Below, piece by piece: positions 41,397-42,744 of a DNA stretch of 42,744 nucleotides (position 1 is its first letter; every line of letters starts with the position of its first letter). This DNA is from an uncultured Pirellulaceae bacterium (GTDB lineage Bacteria; Planctomycetota; Planctomycetia; Pirellulales; Pirellulaceae), in contig CALFWR010000138.1 of assembly GCA_937928555.1 (NCBI GenBank), positions 1 to 42,744 of the forward strand, written 5' to 3'. The notes under the pieces are model-generated. The model was not told where the DNA came from and made no database searches. It worked only from the letters and a program-made list of their open reading frames with translations. The translations under genes were made by a program, and so were the position numbers.

Positions 41397-41613
41397 TCTG
41401 CCGCCCAAATTGCCAATTTGGGACGAAATTGGCCTCATAAACGTCAAATCGCGCGAAATTCTTGGACTTTGCGGCGACTCTGGGAACAATGGCATTGGTC
41501 TCGAGGCGGCCACTTCCAAACCAAGACGATCCATTTGCGACACGATCCACTCGTTGGAACCGCCGCACGGGTCATATTTACCAGACGAACACGCCACCAC
41601 GAGAAACCTTTAG
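41397..41613 (+). promoter_or_regulatory. pilB-pilT spacer with perfect 19-bp palindrome
   Basis: CCCAAATTGCCAATTTGGG (41404-41422) is a perfect palindrome with a one-base centre, eight bases past the pilB stop. It may be an operator or a transcription terminator without T-run. No ORF with family similarity was found in the 217-base gap. Confidence 0.5.
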
Positions 41614-42744
41614 ATGGCAACGGTTCTAATTGACAAATTGCTGGAAGCCTGTGTCAAACAGGGCGCCAGCGATATCCATATAACCACCGGACAACCGCCG
41701 GTGTTTCGCTTGCATGGGCGTTTAAGGAAACTTGAGACCAAAGTTCTCGAGCCCGAAGACACCGTGGCGCTGATGAAGAGTATCGCGCCCGAACGCTGCC
41801 AACGCGAGCTCCAAGAAGTCGGCAGTGCTGACTTTGGTTTTGCTTACGCAGACAAAGCCCGTTTCCGCGTGTCGATTTTCAAGCAGCGTGGCCAGATTGC
41901 GATGGTCCTGCGGCAGATCCCCAACGAGATGCTTACTCCGGAATTCATCGGGATCCCTGATGTCTTTACCAAACTGGTCATGCGTCCGCGTGGCTTGATT
42001 CTGGTCACCGGCCCGACGGGTTCGGGTAAATCGACGACCCTGGCGAGTTTGGTGAACTTCATCAACGAGCGGGTCGACCACCACATCATCACGATCGAAG
42101 ATCCGATCGAATTTTATCACTACCACAAAAAATCGACCATCAACCAACGTGAAGTCGGTGTCGACGTGCCTAGCTTTGCCGAAGCGATTCGTCGTGCCTT
42201 GCGTCAGGATCCGGATGTGATTCTGGTCGGCGAGCTTCGTGACCTCGAAACGATCGAGGCTGCGATCTCGGCTGCGGAAACAGGTCACATTGTTTTTGGA
42301 ACCCTGCACACCAACAGTGCTCAAGGCACCGTTAACCGAATCATTGATGCGTTCCCTGGAAATCTTCAGGATCAGATTCGAACGCAGTTGTCATCTTCCT
42401 TGATTGGCGTTCTTGCTCAAACGCTGTTGCCACGAATTGGTGGCGGTCGTGTTGCTGCATTTGAATCGCTGGTTGTCACACCCGGTATCGCGAACTTGAT
42501 TCGTGAAAACAAGACCTTCCGAATTAACTCGGCGATTCAAACGGGTGCCAAGTTTGGAATGATGCTGATGGACGATTGTCTGTTTGAGCATTGGGTCAAC
42601 GAAAAAATCGAAATGGAAGCTGCTCTTGGTAAAGCGCAGGATCCTGATTCACTTGCTAAACGTATTGCCACTGCCAGAAAGCAGATGGAAGAAGGGATCG
42701 CTCTTGGAGAAGACGATCTCGAAATGGATGACGACGATGACGAC
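41614..42744 (+). CDS. pilT: PilT-type retraction ATPase, 3' end outside the window
   Basis: 377 codons are visible from ATG 41614 and no stop is reached. The type IV pilus retraction signature is complete: N-terminal GASDIHITTGQPPVFRLHG, Walker A GPTGSGKST (133-141), Walker B VILVGELRDLETI, the His box ETGHIVFGTLHTNS and the PilT-specific AIRRALRQDPD (191-201). It retracts pili by depolymerisation and gives twitching motility or uptake. The visible C-terminus is unusually acidic (GEDDLEMDDDDDD) and still running. The Shine-Dalgarno is weak. It lies downstream of pilB in the same direction. Confidence 0.95.
   Translation, partial: MATVLIDKLLEACVKQGASDIHITTGQPPVFRLHGRLRKLETKVLEPEDTVALMKSIAPERCQRELQEVGSADFGFAYADKARFRVSIFKQRGQIAMVLRQIPNEMLTPEFIGIPDVFTKLVMRPRGLILVTGPTGSGKSTTLASLVNFINERVDHHIITIEDPIEFYHYHKKSTINQREVGVDVPSFAEAIRRALRQDPDVILVGELRDLETIEAAISAAETGHIVFGTLHTNSAQGTVNRIIDAFPGNLQDQIRTQLSSSLIGVLAQTLLPRIGGGRVAAFESLVVTPGIANLIRENKTFRINSAIQTGAKFGMMLMDDCLFEHWVNEKIEMEAALGKAQDPDSLAKRIATARKQMEEGIALGEDDLEMDDDDDD

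Noticed and set aside
1-42744. Insertion sequence or prophage
   Set aside because: No transposase, integrase or phage structural motif was seen in any frame; the mobile DNA here is all non-coding.

Overview
The window looks like chromosomal DNA of a planctomycete, most likely of the Pirellulales. The signs are a DUF1559 protein with a pilin-type N-terminus, a PEP-CTERM protein, an ECF sigma factor overlapping a Hanks-type kinase with one membrane span, weak or absent Shine-Dalgarno sites, and several families of short palindromic repeats packed between genes. I see no rRNA, tRNA, CRISPR array, transposase or phage genes. The first gene is cut by the left edge and pilT by the right edge.

Positions 1-13,000 are mostly metabolic. 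They hold the end of a large unknown repeat-type protein, an hpt plus two-glycosyltransferase operon, an EamA transporter, a 29-codon basic protein gene, yaaA, class I fbp, a membrane-fused polyamine aminopropyltransferase, a NYN-domain nuclease-like protein and a protein with a YiiX-type papain-like C-terminal domain. Positions 13,000-16,250 hold a small membrane protein and a phosphate-selective-type porin, set among MITE-like elements.

Positions 16,241-22,700 form a divergent block. One arm makes a PEP-CTERM protein and a 908-residue fusion of phosphodiesterase, TPR and sulfotransferase parts. The other makes an ECF sigma factor translationally coupled to a transmembrane Ser/Thr kinase, a plausible control unit for the block. 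Positions 22,847-26,877 are a two-gene natural-product-like operon: an FAD-dependent amine or amino acid oxidase followed by a free-standing A-T-TE synthetase.

Positions 27,523-32,715 are a tightly overlapping seven-gene operon: three consecutive GspF/PilC-like membrane proteins, three pseudopilin or PilX/GspK-like proteins and one DUF1559 protein. After an APC transporter, infA and a second EamA protein comes a Met/Gly-rich secreted protein. The window ends with a CpaB-like SAF protein, pilB and pilT. The seven-gene operon has no ATPase of its own, so the PilB/PilT motors about 7 kb away are the obvious candidates to power it.

The most striking non-coding features are two: a family of about 187-bp elements with conserved terminal inverted repeats, and the habit of several unrelated repeat families of ending at, or supplying, the stop codons of neighbouring genes.
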